Part shown: positions 34,241 through 45,728 of the stretch, in pieces
Numbering within the stretch: the first letter of the stretch is position 1
Layout: each line of letters starts with the position of its first letter
Assembly: GCF_002135205.1 (NCBI RefSeq)
Contig: NZ_NEFZ01000003.1
Coordinates: 124,001 to 188,000, forward strand
DNA length: 64,000 nucleotides
Reading direction: 5' to 3'
Source of the DNA: Acinetobacter sp. ANC 4204
GTDB lineage: Bacteria; Pseudomonadota; Gammaproteobacteria; Pseudomonadales; Moraxellaceae
Position numbers and translations under genes: made by a program
Notes under the pieces: generated by a model
The model's input: only the letters and a program-made list of their open reading frames with translations
What the model was told of the DNA's origin: nothing
Databases searched by the model: none

Positions 34241-37200
34241 TTATTGTGGATCAGCTTGAGTCGTTTTCAACAACGTCTGTAAGTTGGCAGCTTTTGGTTT
34301 CACCAACCAGAATTTACGACTGTAGAAATCAAACTCGTTACGGATCTTGTACGCCCAAGCACTACCAGTCTCAGCAATGTGTTCATCTAAGATACGGCTT
34401 AAGAACTCTTTATGTTCTTCCATCGACTCAGTCGAGATACGATTCAGCTCAATCAGTTCGTGGTTGTAATGATCAACGAAGTCATTATCAAGGTCAAGAA
34501 CGTAAGCAAAACCACCTGTCATCCCTGCACCGAAGTTGTGACCTACTTTACCAAGTACAGTCACGATACCACCTGTCATATATTCACAGCAGTGATCGCC
34601 CGCACCTTCAATCACAGCAAAGGCACCTGAGTTACGCACTGCGAAACGTTCACCTGCCGTACCCGCCGCGAACAACTTACCACCCGTTGCACCATACAAA
34701 CAGGTATTACCAATGATTGCGGTTTCTTGGGTTTGGAAAGGTGAACCTTTTGGTGGGAAAATCGACACACGACCACCCGCCATGCCTTTGCCCACGTAGT
34801 CGTTCGCATCACCCTCTAAACGAATGTGCAAACCACCCGCATTCCAAACGCCAAGAGATTGGCCCGCAGTACCCACTAAATTCAGCTTAACAGGATGTGC
34901 TTCCATGCTGAGGTTGCCATAACGACGCGCAATCTCACCTGAAATACGTGCTCCAATTGAACGATCACAGTTACCAATGCTGAAGTGATATTCACCTGTG
35001 GTTCCTGCTTCAATGGCTGGCAACATTTCAGCAATCATTTGCTCAGCCAACAAACCTTTGTCAAACGGTGCATTACCTTCAACTTCACAGTACTGAGCCT
35101 TACCTTGTGCAGAAGGATGCGATTCAAGTAATGCGCTCAAATCAAGGTGTGCATGCTTTTCAGTTTCACCTGGAAGCATTTCAAGCAAATCTGTACGACC
35201 AATCAAGTCTTTAAGGCTTGAAACACCCAACGCTGCCAACCACTCACGTGTTTCTTCAGCAATAAACGTGAAGAAATTAATGAGCATTTGTGGCTCACCA
35301 ATATAATGTTCTTGGCGTAAATGATCTTGTTGAGTTGCAACACCCGTTGCACAGTTATTTAGGTGACAAATACGCAGGTATTTACAACCTAAAGCAATCA
35401 TTGGCGTTGAACCAAAACCAAAGCTTTCTGCACCTAAAATAGCTGCTTTCACCACATCTAGACCTGTTTTCAAACCGCCGTCGGTTTGAACACGAACTTT
35501 ACCGCGCAGGTCATTGACACGAAGTGCTTGATGCGCTTCAGAAAGACCCAACTCCCAAGGAGAACCCGCATGGTGAATTGAAGACAATGGCGATGCTGCT
35601 GTACCACCGTCATAACCTGAAATAGTAATGAAGTCGGCATAAGCTTTTGCCACACCTGCCGCAATAGTACCCACACCCGGCTCAGATACTAATTTCACTG
35701 AGACCATCGCTTGAGGATTGACTTGTTTTAAGTCAAAGATCAATTGCGACAAATCTTCAATTGAATAAATATCATGGTGCGGTGGAGGAGAAATTAAGGT
35801 CACACCCGGTACTGAATAACGTAAACGTGCAATTAAGCCATTCACTTTACCCCCTGGTAATTGACCACCTTCACCCGGTTTAGCCCCTTGCGCTACCTTA
35901 ATCTGCAAGACTTCAGCAGAGGTTAAATACGCAGGCGTTACACCAAAACGACCTGAAGCAATCTGTTTGATTTTCGAGTTACGAATGGTGCCATAACGCG
36001 CTGGATCTTCACCGCCCTCACCAGAGTTTGAACGACCACCAATGGTGTTCATCGCTATCGCTATCGCTTCGTGTGCTTCTGGAGACAATGCCCCCAAAGA
36101 CATGCCAGCAGAGTCAAAGCGCGGTAAAATCGCTTCTACAGACTCGACTTGATCTAGAGCAATCGAGTTGTCTGTTTTTAACTTTAACAAATCGCGAATT
36201 GTCGCCACTGGGCGGTTATTCACCAGTTCAGCATATTCTTTAAAATCGGCATATTGACCAGAACGCACTGATTTATGCAGAGCATTGATCACATCTGGGT
36301 TGAATGCATGGTATTCCTTGTCAAAGACAAATTTCAGCAAACCACCTTGATCAATTGGTTTACGTGTTTTCCATGCAGTTTCAGCCAATTTCTTCTGATC
36401 ATTTTCCAGATCAACAAAGGTTGCACCTTTGATACGGCTCGGTACACCAGTGAAGCATTTTGAAACCACTTCTTCAGACAGACCCACCGCTTCAAATAGT
36501 TGACCACCACGGTAAGAGGCAACCGTAGAAATCCCCATTTTTGAAAGCACTTTTAACAAGCCCTTTTCAATGCCTTTACGGAAATTCACTTGTGCTTGGA
36601 TTGGGTCACCCAATAGCTCACCTTTTGCAACCAAGTCATTGATCACATCATAAGCAAGGTAAGGATAAATTGCTGTCGCACCAAAGCCTAGAATAACCGC
36701 AAATTGATGCGGATCACGTGCCAATGCTGTTTCGACAATAATATTGGCATCCGTACGCAAACCGACATTAATTAAGTAGTGATGCACAGCACCTGTTGCC
36801 ATTAACGCATTTGCAGGTAAGAAACCTTGGCGGATTTTCTTGTCAGACAACACCAATAAGGTTTTACCGTCACGAATTGCCTGTGCTGCTTCTTCACAGA
36901 TACGCGCAATCGCTGCTTCTAGACCTTCAGATTCAGCATAATTTAAATCAATATCTGCAATTTCATAGCCTGTACGACCTAACGTACGGATTTGATGCAT
37001 TTTTGAATTTGACAACACTGGACTTGAAATAATCAAACGATCTGCATGCTCAGGACCTTGTTCAAAGACGTTCTGTTCACGCCCCAAACAAGTTTCCAAT
37101 GACATCACAATTGATTCACGCAATGGGTCGATTGGTGGGTTGGTGACCTGAGCAAACTGTTGACGGAAGTAGTCCGACACATGACGTACTTGGCGAGACA

Positions 37201-38722
37201 AAACTGCCATTGGCGTATCATCACCCATTGAACCTACTGCTTCCTGACCGCTTTCAGCGATTGGACGAAGCAATTGATCACGCTCTTCAAAGGTCACCAT
37301 AAACATTTTTTGTGATGCTTTCAGGTCATCACCTTTTAAGCCTTGATCACATAAATATTCTTCTAGCTCTGGACTACCTTGTACACGAACTGAGTTTTCA
37401 CGTAACCATTCCCGATATGGACGCATTTTTTTCAAATGCGTGCTGACATCTTTAGTATCGAGCATTTTACCTGTGAAGGTATCAATCACTAAGATTTGAC
37501 CTGGACCAACACGACCTTTAGAAATCACATCTTCAGGCTCGTAACCCCATACACCAATTTCAGATGCCAGTGTGATGTAACCATTTTTGGTAATCACCCA
37601 ACGTGCTGGACGTAAACCATTACGGTCCAACATACAAATTGCATGACGACCATCTTGGATCACGAGACCAGCAGGACCATCCCACGCTTCCATGTGCTTC
37701 GAGTTAAACTCATAGAATGCACGTAAATCGGCATCTAAAGTTTCAACGTTCTGCCATGCTGGCGGAACCAACATACGCAATGCACGGAACAAATCCATAC
37801 CGCCACCCACAAGAATTTCAAGCATGTTATCTAAGCTTGAAGAATCTGAACCAGTACGGTTCACAATTGGGTTGAGTTCAGTTAAACCTGGCAATAATGG
37901 GTTTTCAAACTTCGGCGTACGCGCCATCGCCCAGTTACGGTTCGCAGTAATGGTATTAATTTCACCATTATGCGCCAGATAACGGAATGGCTGAGCCAGA
38001 GGCCAACGCGGTAAAGTATTGGTCGAGAAACGTTGGTGGAACACCACAATATGCGACTCAAGACGTGGATCTGCCAAATCTGTATAGAAGTCAGCAATCG
38101 CTTCAGGCATCATCAAGCCTTTATAGCTAATCACTGTTGAACATAATGTAGTCACATAAAATGATGAGTCATTGCTGAGCTGCTGTTCTGCACGGCGACG
38201 TGCCAAGAAGAGTTTACGGTTAAACTCAACTTCAGAGACACCCATTGGGCAGTTCACAATAATTTGTTCAAATGCAGGAAGTGACTGCATCGCAATCGAA
38301 CCCAAAGCATCGTTATTGGTCGGGACTACACGCCACGCCAAGACTCGACAGCCTTCAGATTCAATTTCTTTATTTAGAATTTGTTTCGCATGTGCTGCAA
38401 TTGCTGGATCGAGGCTTAAAAACACCGTACCGACAGCAAAAACTTCACTGAGTGTAATATCACTGAGTTTTTTCGCTTCTTCGCGGAAAAACTGTTTTGG
38501 CATTGCTAAGAGTAAACCGCAACCATCCCCTGTCTTACCATCTGCAGCAATACCACCACGGTGGGTCATACAGCTCAGACTATGCATAGCAGTCTTCACA
38601 AGGTCATGGCTTGCATCACCCTGCATATGGGCAATTAAACCAAAACCACAGTTATCTTTAAACTCATCCGGTTGGTATAAACCTTGAGCGGGAGCTACAG
38701 TATTAGGCGATGGCATGTGCAT
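34241..38722 (-). CDS. gltB: Glutamate synthase (NADPH) large subunit
   Basis: 1493 residues. It transfers the glutamine amide to 2-oxoglutarate, giving two glutamates. A propeptide of 24 residues precedes Cys25 ([14 protein letters not shown]), the nucleophile of the class II amidotransferase domain. The central domain is followed by the FMN-binding synthase barrel ([56 protein letters not shown]). The [3Fe-4S] cysteines are in [20 protein letters not shown]. The GXGXG beta-helix fills the C-terminus ([23 protein letters not shown]). ATG 38722 has GAAGGG upstream. It starts the gltBD operon and lies downstream of the pil-aro cluster, the order seen in Pseudomonas. Confidence 0.98.
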   Translation of the reverse strand: MHMPSPNTVAPAQGLYQPDEFKDNCGFGLIAHMQGDASHDLVKTAMHSLSCMTHRGGIAADGKTGDGCGLLLAMPKQFFREEAKKLSDITLSEVFAVGTVFLSLDPAIAAHAKQILNKEIESEGCRVLAWRVVPTNNDALGSIAMQSLPAFEQIIVNCPMGVSEVEFNRKLFLARRRAEQQLSNDSSFYVTTLCSTVISYKGLMMPEAIADFYTDLADPRLESHIVVFHQRFSTNTLPRWPLAQPFRYLAHNGEINTITANRNWAMARTPKFENPLLPGLTELNPIVNRTGSDSSSLDNMLEILVGGGMDLFRALRMLVPPAWQNVETLDADLRAFYEFNSKHMEAWDGPAGLVIQDGRHAICMLDRNGLRPARWVITKNGYITLASEIGVWGYEPEDVISKGRVGPGQILVIDTFTGKMLDTKDVSTHLKKMRPYREWLRENSVRVQGSPELEEYLCDQGLKGDDLKASQKMFMVTFEERDQLLRPIAESGQEAVGSMGDDTPMAVLSRQVRHVSDYFRQQFAQVTNPPIDPLRESIVMSLETCLGREQNVFEQGPEHADRLIISSPVLSNSKMHQIRTLGRTGYEIADIDLNYAESEGLEAAIARICEEAAQAIRDGKTLLVLSDKKIRQGFLPANALMATGAVHHYLINVGLRTDANIIVETALARDPHQFAVILGFGATAIYPYLAYDVINDLVAKGELLGDPIQAQVNFRKGIEKGLLKVLSKMGISTVASYRGGQLFEAVGLSEEVVSKCFTGVPSRIKGATFVDLENDQKKLAETAWKTRKPIDQGGLLKFVFDKEYHAFNPDVINALHKSVRSGQYADFKEYAELVNNRPVATIRDLLKLKTDNSIALDQVESVEAILPRFDSAGMSLGALSPEAHEAIAIAMNTIGGRSNSGEGGEDPARYGTIRNSKIKQIASGRFGVTPAYLTSAEVLQIKVAQGAKPGEGGQLPGGKVNGLIARLRYSVPGVTLISPPPHHDIYSIEDLSQLIFDLKQVNPQAMVSVKLVSEPGVGTIAAGVAKAYADFITISGYDGGTAASPLSSIHHAGSPWELGLSEAHQALRVNDLRGKVRVQTDGGLKTGLDVVKAAILGAESFGFGSTPMIALGCKYLRICHLNNCATGVATQQDHLRQEHYIGEPQMLINFFTFIAEETREWLAALGVSSLKDLIGRTDLLEMLPGETEKHAHLDLSALLESHPSAQGKAQYCEVEGNAPFDKGLLAEQMIAEMLPAIEAGTTGEYHFSIGNCDRSIGARISGEIARRYGNLSMEAHPVKLNLVGTAGQSLGVWNAGGLHIRLEGDANDYVGKGMAGGRVSIFPPKGSPFQTQETAIIGNTCLYGATGGKLFAAGTAGERFAVRNSGAFAVIEGAGDHCCEYMTGGIVTVLGKVGHNFGAGMTGGFAYVLDLDNDFVDHYNHELIELNRISTESMEEHKEFLSRILDEHIAETGSAWAYKIRNEFDFYSRKFWLVKPKAANLQTLLKTTQADPQ

Positions 38723-39163
38723 AGCGTACCCTTCTTTCTACAGGCCCTGTCGGGCGTCTAACAATCTAATTACTTCTTGCCGATTCGTTCAATTGACTCA
38801 TATTCAGATTCTGATTGAAGTACAGCATTTTTTCCTCATACCCAAGATAGACTGATTTTCATCTTTATGCATGTCTTAATTGAAAAAATGTATGCAACAG
38901 TCACGCACTTTTTTAAGGCGCCTGATCGCTACTATTTCGCTCATAAATCGAATCTTTTTTGCGCCAAAACAGTGACATCAACTCAATTCATGCACCATTA
39001 AAGCAAATTTTATGCCAATAATTTAATACAAGCATTAAACACCTTAGTTTTCTTAGGTTTATGTTTTTTACTGTAAATTAAGCTCAAGATTTGGCTAATT
39101 AATCGCACCAAATTAATGCAATATAAGGGTTGCGAAACTTTTTTGCTCCATAATGACCCAATT
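38723..39163 (-). promoter_or_regulatory. Intergenic region upstream of gltB
   Basis: 441 bp, AT-rich, between the SPOR-like gene and gltB. It must hold the gltB promoter and any nitrogen-control sites. The only dyad near the gene is GCCC-TGTC-GGGC at 38744-38755, which is short. I see no open frame of note, no strong promoter pair and no clear terminator for the upstream pil-aro operon. Confidence 0.4.
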
Positions 39164-40000
39164 TTAATTAAATGGATCGGTCACTTCTGGCTCAATTATT
39201 TTATTTTGCGACGCACCATCCACCGCACTTTGCGACTTCTGCACATCAACCACATTGCCTTCTGCATCTCGACGAGTAACCGTCGTTGTGGTAGTAGACT
39301 GGTTATTTTGCGTAGCAACACGTGCTGCCTGTTGACGTGCTGCTATGGTTGCTTCATCAATTACAGGTACAGCGGCTGGTTTCAATTGTACTGCATAGAG
39401 TTTATTACTCAATCCAAGCTCATCAGCCCCCATGTCATTGACATACCCTGCATAGCTTTCAATTTTTTCGACTTTGGGTTGTACCGATTTTGGTAAAATT
39501 AGCTTTAATTCACTCAGCGCATTTTTCGCTTCGCTCACATTTTTATAAACCCCATAGAGCAGAACATATTGTTCGATCTGGTTTTCACCCGTCAACCTTA
39601 AGTAACTAAAAGCTTGACGATCAGATTGCCTTTGCAAAAAACGCTTAATAATCGCTTCTTCTGATACTCGAAACAGTTCAATTGTGCTGTTCTTTTTATT
39701 TTCCTGAATGAATTTGCTGCCACGAAATTCAGCCTCATGTTGTGCAACTACGGCTACACGGGTGGTCATATCCAAAGGCTTTACTTCATCAATGAATGAG
39801 CCTAAATGTGCGGTTGTCGCGACTTTCTCTGGTTGAATTTGCAGCTCAACTTCTGATTCTGCTTTCTTCTCCACCTCAACCACAGTTTTTTGATCTGTGA
39901 TTGCCCAAAAAACCAAAGCGCCAAACAAGCACGCTCCTCCGAATGCAAGCCAAATATAATTTTGCTTTGTCTGCCACTTGGTTCGAAGGGTTGTTGCCAT
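39164..40000 (-). CDS. SPOR-like membrane protein (PA5037/DamX-like position)
   Basis: 278 residues. One membrane helix (about 17-34, WLAFGGACLFGALVFWAI) follows a short basic N-terminus. The periplasmic part has a linker and a region, YVLLYGVYKNVSEAKNALSE, resembling the SPOR fold that binds glycan strands at the division site, then a Gln/Thr/Arg-rich tail. The similarity is weak and I rest mainly on position: in Pseudomonas a DamX-like gene (PA5037) lies between aroB and gltB, as here. It begins 7 bp after aroB. Its role may be in cell division, but this is inference. Confidence 0.65.
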   Translation of the reverse strand: MATTLRTKWQTKQNYIWLAFGGACLFGALVFWAITDQKTVVEVEKKAESEVELQIQPEKVATTAHLGSFIDEVKPLDMTTRVAVVAQHEAEFRGSKFIQENKKNSTIELFRVSEEAIIKRFLQRQSDRQAFSYLRLTGENQIEQYVLLYGVYKNVSEAKNALSELKLILPKSVQPKVEKIESYAGYVNDMGADELGLSNKLYAVQLKPAAVPVIDEATIAARQQAARVATQNNQSTTTTTVTRRDAEGNVVDVQKSQSAVDGASQNKIIEPEVTDPFN

Positions 40001-40007
40001 AGTAAGG

Positions 40008-41093
40008 TTATGCCTGTTCTTGGTTGGCTAAAATCGCCTGTTTCATCAATTCTACATCAAACGCTCTCGTAATGATGGCCTGTCCAACAGCTTGCATCAA
40101 GACTAAGCGAAGTTGCCCATTAAGTACTTTTTTGTCATGTGCCATATATGCCAAGAAGTCATCAAGGGGAATCTGCGGACATACTATCGGTAAATTTGCA
40201 CGTTGAATGATATTTTTTGTACGTAGTACATCTTCGGCACTGATCCAACCCATACGCTGAGAGAGATCCGCCGCCATCACCATACCTGTCGCAACCGCCT
40301 CACCATGTAACCATTCACCATAGCCCAGATAAGATTCAATCGCATGACCAAAGGTGTGCCCTAGGTTCAATAAAGCTCTTTCGCCTTGCTCTTTTTCATC
40401 ATTTGCAACGATACGGGCTTTATGTGCGCAAGAACGATACACAGCTTCTGCCAGTGCAGCTTCATCGCCCTGCACCAACGCATCCATATGCTGTTCTAGC
40501 CAGATGAGAAAATCAGCATCCCCTAAAAGCGCATACTTAATGACTTCAGCCAAACCCGCAGATAGCTCACGTGGTGGTAATGTTTTAAGCTGAGACATAT
40601 CTGCCAAAACCACTTGGGGCTGTTGGAAAGCCCCAATCATGTTTTTACCGAGTGGATGATTAATCCCTGTTTTTCCACCTACACTGGAATCGACTTGCGA
40701 AAGAAGTGTGGTTGGCACCTGAATAAAGTAAACTCCGCGCTGAAAACATGCCGACGCAAAACCAGCCATATCCCCGATCACACCGCCACCCAAAGCTAAA
40801 ACCGTACAATCACGATTAAAGCCTGACTCTAGTAATGCATCAAAAATCAGGTTCAAGTGCTCAATGTTCTTATATTTTTCACCATCAGGCAAAATACAGG
40901 TTGCTACTGTTTTTCCCAACGCTTCAATCGCTGTAACATAACGGTCTAAATATAACGGCGCAACAGTCTCATTACTCACAATCATCACTTGTCGACCGTG
41001 AATATAAGGCTCAAGCAAGGCTTTCGGATCTAGATCACTACCAATAAAAATCGGATAACGGCGTTCGCCAAGTTCAACATATAAGGTTTGCAT
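40008..41093 (-). CDS. aroB: 3-dehydroquinate synthase
   Basis: 361 residues. It converts DAHP to 3-dehydroquinate with NAD and a metal ion, in the shikimate pathway. [65 protein letters not shown] and [14 protein letters not shown] are the conserved family segments with metal-binding Glu and His. It starts 30 bp after aroK and ends 7 bp before the SPOR-like gene, so all are one leftward transcription unit with pilMNOPQ. Confidence 0.96.
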   Translation of the reverse strand: MQTLYVELGERRYPIFIGSDLDPKALLEPYIHGRQVMIVSNETVAPLYLDRYVTAIEALGKTVATCILPDGEKYKNIEHLNLIFDALLESGFNRDCTVLALGGGVIGDMAGFASACFQRGVYFIQVPTTLLSQVDSSVGGKTGINHPLGKNMIGAFQQPQVVLADMSQLKTLPPRELSAGLAEVIKYALLGDADFLIWLEQHMDALVQGDEAALAEAVYRSCAHKARIVANDEKEQGERALLNLGHTFGHAIESYLGYGEWLHGEAVATGMVMAADLSQRMGWISAEDVLRTKNIIQRANLPIVCPQIPLDDFLAYMAHDKKVLNGQLRLVLMQAVGQAIITRAFDVELMKQAILANQEQA

Positions 41094-41123
41094 GGATCAA
41101 ATCACTTCAAAACTGAATCAAAA

Positions 41124-41657
41124 TTACTTTACAAGAATCAAGCTTAAAATACGCTGCGCAAGATCACGAGCAGCCCCTTGATTAGTCTCTATAATATAGT
41201 GTGCAACTTCACGGTATAAAGGATCACGAACGTTCAACAAGTCACGTAACTTTTGTTCTGGATTCTCCACTTGAAGCAGTGGGCGATTTTTATCACGATA
41301 GGTTCGCTGCAGTTGAATTTCTACAGGAGTATAAAGATAAACAACAATACCACGTTGTTTTAAAAATGCGCGATTGGAAGCCTGAGTTACTGCCCCACCC
41401 CCTGTGGCCAAGACCAAATTAGGTCGAGACGTTAACTCATCTATAACAACTGTTTCACGACTACGAAAACCCAGTTCACCTTCTTTTTCAAAGATCCATG
41501 GAATCGTTGCCCCTGTTTTGCGTTCAATCTCATGATCACTATCAAGAAACTCTCGCCCTAACAGTTCAGCTAAATGTCGTCCTACAGTTGTTTTTCCTGC
41601 CCCCATAGGCCCTACCAAATAAATATTTGGTAGGGTTTCAAACTCTTTGCTTGGCAA
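41124..41657 (-). CDS. aroK: Shikimate kinase
   Basis: 177 residues. It phosphorylates shikimate at O3. The Walker A motif GPMGAGKTTVGRHLAELLG is near residue 16, the shikimate-binding FLDSDHEIE and RSRETVVIDEL follow, then LATGGGAV and the lid R-D-K-N-R-P-L-L. The start appears to be TTG at 41657 with AAGGTG 5 nt upstream; the next in-frame ATG lies inside the P-loop and would destroy the enzyme. It is 37 bp after pilQ, a linkage kept in Pseudomonas and E. coli relatives. Confidence 0.95.
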   Translation of the reverse strand: MPSKEFETLPNIYLVGPMGAGKTTVGRHLAELLGREFLDSDHEIERKTGATIPWIFEKEGELGFRSRETVVIDELTSRPNLVLATGGGAVTQASNRAFLKQRGIVVYLYTPVEIQLQRTYRDKNRPLLQVENPEQKLRDLLNVRDPLYREVAHYIIETNQGAARDLAQRILSLILVK

Positions 41658-41694
41658 GGAGTCACCTTTTAGATTTGTTCAAATTGAAAATATA

Positions 41695-43770
41695 TTAATG
41701 ATTTCTTGAAACAGTGTCATTAACAATTCGTGGTGTCACAAAAATCAATAGCTCAGTTTGTATCGTGGTTTTAGTACTACTCTTGAATAAATTACCCACT
41801 ACTGGTAAATCCCCAAAGAATGGCACTTTTTGATAGTCACTACGCTTTGTGTCATCAAAAATACCACCAAGCACCACAGTTTCGCCATCATCTACAAGTA
41901 CGTTAGTTTGCAATTCACTGGTGTCAATTGCAAGACCGTCGTTGGTAATATCACCAACCGAGTCTTTTTCCACCAACAATGCCATCTGAACTTTACCATC
42001 AGGGGTAATACTTGGCGTAACTTCTAATTTTAAATTAGCTGCGCGGAACTCAGTTACCAATCCTTCCGTTGCACTCCACGTTTGATATGGAATTTCTGTA
42101 CCCCTTAAAATATAGGCTTTTTGTTTATCCCCTGTCAGTACTTTCGGTGCAGACAAAACCTCACCATGTCCATCTGCCTGTAGTGCCGTTAATTCGAGAT
42201 TCAACATATAATCAGAAATTTTTAATAGACCAAAGCTAAAAGTTCCAGCTGTTGATGTTGTTAAATCTACACCTAAATCAAAACTTGGCTGATAATCTCC
42301 GCCCCAAGTTGTAGTACCAAGCTTCTCTGCACTCCACTTAATCCCCAACTCACGAGAAAAATCTGTAGTCGCAGTCACAATACGGGCTTCCACCATCACC
42401 TGCTTTACCGCCACATCAAGCAAATCAATCATACGGCGAATTTTATCAATATTCTGTTGCGTATCATTGATAATTAAAGTGTTGGTACGAGAATCAGAAA
42501 CAGCACTACCACGAGCACTTAACAAACTTTCCAACGCCAAAGAATCTGTACCTGCCGTACGGTTTGCTACGCTTCCTTTGCCATCACGAGAATCTTCTAA
42601 CAGTTTCAACACATCTGCTGCTTTTGCATAGCTTAGTTGAATATAATCTGTTTGAATCGGTGCAAGTTTAAGGTTCTGTGCAATGGCTTTCGCTTCATCT
42701 TCCTCAGATTTAATCAATTCGGCTACAGGCGCAATCCAAATTACATTACCATTACGTCGCTTATCCAAATTCTTGGTTTTCATAATGATGTCAAGTGCCT
42801 GATCCCAAGGTACATCCTTCAGGCGTAAGGTAATATTGCCTTGTACCGTATCCGAGGCCACCATATTAATGCCCGTAAAATCAGCCAATAGCTGTAGCAC
42901 ACGTCGCACTTCAATATCTTGAAAATCTAAAGAGATCTTTTTACCTGTATATGCACTTGGCGCTTTCGGTTTCAGAGGGTTCTTATCTTCAGGACGCTTC
43001 AAACTAATCGTAAGCTTATCTTCTGCTTGATAAGCCATATATTCAAAACTGCCATTAGATTGAATCGTAATCAATCCATTTGAACCATCATTTTGAGCAT
43101 CAATCGTTGAGACAGGCGTTGCAAAATCGTTCACATTCAAACGACGTGATAAATGCGCAGGAATTTTATTCCCCAAAACGCGCACCACAATTTTACTGCC
43201 TTGTTGCTTCACATCGACAGGAGTGTTATTACCTTTTAAATCAATAACAACTTGACCTTCACCGTCTGAACCGCGTTGAAAGCCAATATTTGAAATCCCT
43301 TGTTCATAGCGTGGTGCTGCTATAGGCGTTGCTGCAGTCGGATTTGCCGAATTAATCTTTAAAATAAAAGTATTACCTTCAACTCGTGTCGTAAATGCAC
43401 CCGCATCTGCCAAGTTCACTGTTAAACGCGAACGTTGCGCATCTGAAGTTACATCTACTGAACTTGCCTCAGTCGTTGCAACTGCAATGCTACCTTGCTT
43501 CAAATTTTGTTGTGCTTTATCAAAGTCTAATACCAGTCGAGATGGCTGTTCTAGTTGATATGCTTGTGGTTGGGGTGGCAATCCGTTAAACATGACACGA
43601 ATTTCGGTTCCCTGTCCTGGAATTTGCATCGGGACAATATTGGTAATACTCACTTGCGCATTTGCAACCTGCATGACCGCTATTGCAATTGCACCCATTG
43701 AAAACTGACGGAACATATGGTTCATCGTATTGCCATCCCCAAATATAGAATCTCTAACACTATTTTTCAT
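41695..43770 (-). CDS. pilQ: Type IV pilus secretin PilQ
   Basis: 691 residues from ATG 43770 (AAGGA 6 nt upstream). A signal peptide ends near QVANA, about residue 38; a shorter start at 43725 would give a more usual signal. AMIN domains (about 40-260) bind peptidoglycan. The STN/N0 domain (ISLDFQDIEVRRVLQLLADF) and N1 domain lead to the secretin core, with VMVEARIVTATTDFSRELGI, VLSAPKVLTGDKQKAYI-like GEVLSAPKVL, VDDGETVVLGGIFD and PFFGDLPVVGNLFKSS. It forms the outer-membrane ring through which the pilus passes. It is the last gene of pilMNOPQ. Confidence 0.96.
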   Translation of the reverse strand: MKNSVRDSIFGDGNTMNHMFRQFSMGAIAIAVMQVANAQVSITNIVPMQIPGQGTEIRVMFNGLPPQPQAYQLEQPSRLVLDFDKAQQNLKQGSIAVATTEASSVDVTSDAQRSRLTVNLADAGAFTTRVEGNTFILKINSANPTAATPIAAPRYEQGISNIGFQRGSDGEGQVVIDLKGNNTPVDVKQQGSKIVVRVLGNKIPAHLSRRLNVNDFATPVSTIDAQNDGSNGLITIQSNGSFEYMAYQAEDKLTISLKRPEDKNPLKPKAPSAYTGKKISLDFQDIEVRRVLQLLADFTGINMVASDTVQGNITLRLKDVPWDQALDIIMKTKNLDKRRNGNVIWIAPVAELIKSEEDEAKAIAQNLKLAPIQTDYIQLSYAKAADVLKLLEDSRDGKGSVANRTAGTDSLALESLLSARGSAVSDSRTNTLIINDTQQNIDKIRRMIDLLDVAVKQVMVEARIVTATTDFSRELGIKWSAEKLGTTTWGGDYQPSFDLGVDLTTSTAGTFSFGLLKISDYMLNLELTALQADGHGEVLSAPKVLTGDKQKAYILRGTEIPYQTWSATEGLVTEFRAANLKLEVTPSITPDGKVQMALLVEKDSVGDITNDGLAIDTSELQTNVLVDDGETVVLGGIFDDTKRSDYQKVPFFGDLPVVGNLFKSSTKTTIQTELLIFVTPRIVNDTVSRNH

Positions 43771-43789
43771 TTTTATTCCTTTTCCTTTT

Positions 43790-44317
43790 TTAAGGCGTCG
43801 GCCCAATTAACACTAGGCTTCTTGGGCGCTCGACATAACCCTCACGCCCATCTGGAATAATTTCAACCAAATCAATCTGCGTTGCGGTGATATTGATCAC
43901 GCGACCATGATTCATCCCCAAATAACTTCCACGTTGTACACGCTCAATTTCCCCATCTGGCGTTTGAATCAGCGCCAAAATTTGTCCATTTTGACCACGC
44001 ATACTTCCCTTCATATTGAGCGTTTCAATCGCATAACTTTCTAAAGGCTGTAATTGACGAGACAAATTTGGATAAACCCGCTTTCCAGCCATAATTTTCA
44101 ATTCAGCAGCCAAAGAGCTTGGCATAAATGGACTCTTTAATTGATGTGCAGCATAATTAAACGTAGGCACTGGAGGAAAGCTTGGCGCAGGATCAATCGC
44201 TAAAGGAGGTTGATTGCGAATTTCTGCCATTTGCATATTGACCGCATCGATACGTGAGTCACAACCAACAACAAATAGCCCTATGCAGAGACTCAGGAAG
44301 AGTTTTTGATATTTCAT
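43790..44317 (-). CDS. pilP: Type IV pilus inner-membrane lipoprotein PilP
   Basis: 175 residues. The signal peptide ends in a lipobox, VVGC, with Cys19 as lipid site. A proline-rich linker leads to the HR domain (LQPLESYAIETLNMKGSMRG, ALIQTPDGEIERVQRGSYLG, GRVINITATQIDLVEIIPDG), which contacts the N0 domain of PilQ. It joins the PilMNO platform to the secretin. Its ATG overlaps the pilO stop (TAATG), so they are translated in tandem. Confidence 0.95.
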   Translation of the reverse strand: MKYQKLFLSLCIGLFVVGCDSRIDAVNMQMAEIRNQPPLAIDPAPSFPPVPTFNYAAHQLKSPFMPSSLAAELKIMAGKRVYPNLSRQLQPLESYAIETLNMKGSMRGQNGQILALIQTPDGEIERVQRGSYLGMNHGRVINITATQIDLVEIIPDGREGYVERPRSLVLIGPTP

Positions 44318-45075
44318 TACTTAGTACCTCCTGCGTCAGCTTTCGCATCATTCTTTGCTACTTTCTTATCATTTTTTTTAGCCTTTACATCTACATCTGT
44401 AGTTTCTGTCGCTCCTACATAACGATAGGTTTTAGCTTTTACACTATATGAAATTTGCGGAATATCGGTCTTTTTATCATTAACACTTGATGCCGAGATA
44501 TCAAAATCATGCAAAGTCACAATACGAGGTAAAGCAGCGATCCCACTAACAAATGAGCCAAAGGAATGATAATCACCCGTCGCTTCAATTGAGATCGGTT
44601 GTTCTATAAAGAATTCTTGGCGAACTTCAGGCTCTAAACGAATATTTTTAAATTTAAGACCTGAATTTACACCACTGACATTAATATCTTCGACCAAACC
44701 TGGGATTTCGGTTTCTTTCGGCAGTTGTTCTAACTGCTGATTGAAATTCGCTTCCATCTCCTGAAGCTGTGCTTGATATTGTTGTAAATTACGTAATTTT
44801 GAATCTTTTTCGCGAAATTCATTCAGTAAATTTTGCTCTTGTGCTCGCGCATTAGATATTGCATCAAGTTTAGGCTTGATCGCAACAAAATAACCAAAAG
44901 CACAAATCAGTAAAATAATAAAAATCCAGCAAGTCAGCTTGACTGAGAATGGCCAACTTCCATAATTATTCGGATCCAGCGTGTTAAACTGCTGAAAAAA
45001 CTTATCAACAGTCATCTTTTTCTTTGGCGCAGCATGGCTTTCTGGTGTTAATTCTTCAAATTCATCGCGACTCAT
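44317..45075 (-). CDS. pilO: Type IV pilus alignment protein PilO
   Basis: 252 residues. A cytoplasmic N-terminus with a basic KKK patch leads to a membrane helix (about 47-66), a coiled coil rich in Gln and Glu (NLLNEFREKDSKLRNLQQYQ), and a ferredoxin-like periplasmic domain (FEVTGDYHSFGS-like EATGDYHSFGSFVSGIAALP). It pairs with PilN and binds PilP. The Lys/Asp/Ala-rich tail is longer than usual. It overlaps pilN by 4 bp (ATGA). Confidence 0.94.
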   Translation of the reverse strand: MSRDEFEELTPESHAAPKKKMTVDKFFQQFNTLDPNNYGSWPFSVKLTCWIFIILLICAFGYFVAIKPKLDAISNARAQEQNLLNEFREKDSKLRNLQQYQAQLQEMEANFNQQLEQLPKETEIPGLVEDINVSGVNSGLKFKNIRLEPEVRQEFFIEQPISIEATGDYHSFGSFVSGIAALPRIVTLHDFDISASSVNDKKTDIPQISYSVKAKTYRYVGATETTDVDVKAKKNDKKVAKNDAKADAGGTK

Positions 45076-45728
45076 TGTGCTGCCCCCGCTGTTGAATTAT
45101 TCACTGCATTTGCCTGTTCTGGTGCGGTTTCATCGGTTGCAACTGGCTGAGCAATCTCACCCAAATCTGCTGTAACCACAAATGTGCCATACCCCTCTTC
45201 CACACGTGGCACAATTGAACTTGGCGCCTTATCTTTCTTCTCATCAACAGCCAAGAACGAATTCATGAATGCATTTCGATACCAAGCAGACGCCTCTAGG
45301 TTACGTAAGAATTCAGCCACCGTATTTGGACTTTCAGCCTTGCCCTCAATGGTGAATTTATCCCCAGTACGAGAAAATTTAGTAATATACATATTACTTG
45401 GGGTGACACGTACCATTTCATCGACTAAGCGAACTGCTACAGGGCGTTGACCTTGTAAACCTTGAATCAACTTCATTCGCTCTACAATTGCATTACGCTG
45501 TTCTTGTAGACCTTCCAATGACTTTAATTGCACATCTAAGTTTTGATTAGTACTCATCACCAACTGATTGGCTTGCTCTTGGTCTTCAAGTTTTTGACCA
45601 TAATAAAACCAAGCTAAGGCAACGGCTAAAACCCCAACAAATGCGGCCCCAATACAGTAAGCAATAAATTCTTTTTTTCGTTTCTCTCTTAACGCATCAC
45701 GCCAAGGGAGTAAATTTATTTTTGCCAT
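45072..45728 (-). CDS. pilN: Type IV pilus alignment protein PilN
   Basis: 218 residues. The N-terminal INLLPWRDALREKRKKEF binds PilM in the cytoplasm, as the family motif INLLPWR does. A membrane helix (about 25-44), a coiled coil and a periplasmic domain (MYITKFSRTGDKFTIEGKAE, VAEFLRNLEASAWYRN) follow. It heterodimerises with PilO. Its ATG overlaps the pilM stop (TAATG). Confidence 0.95.
   Translation of the reverse strand: MAKINLLPWRDALREKRKKEFIAYCIGAAFVGVLAVALAWFYYGQKLEDQEQANQLVMSTNQNLDVQLKSLEGLQEQRNAIVERMKLIQGLQGQRPVAVRLVDEMVRVTPSNMYITKFSRTGDKFTIEGKAESPNTVAEFLRNLEASAWYRNAFMNSFLAVDEKKDKAPSSIVPRVEEGYGTFVVTADLGEIAQPVATDETAPEQANAVNNSTAGAAQ

Noticed and set aside
38172-38687. Plus-strand 171-codon frame antisense to the start of gltB
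   Set aside because: Cys/Ser/Lys-rich shadow of a conserved amidotransferase domain; no start signals.
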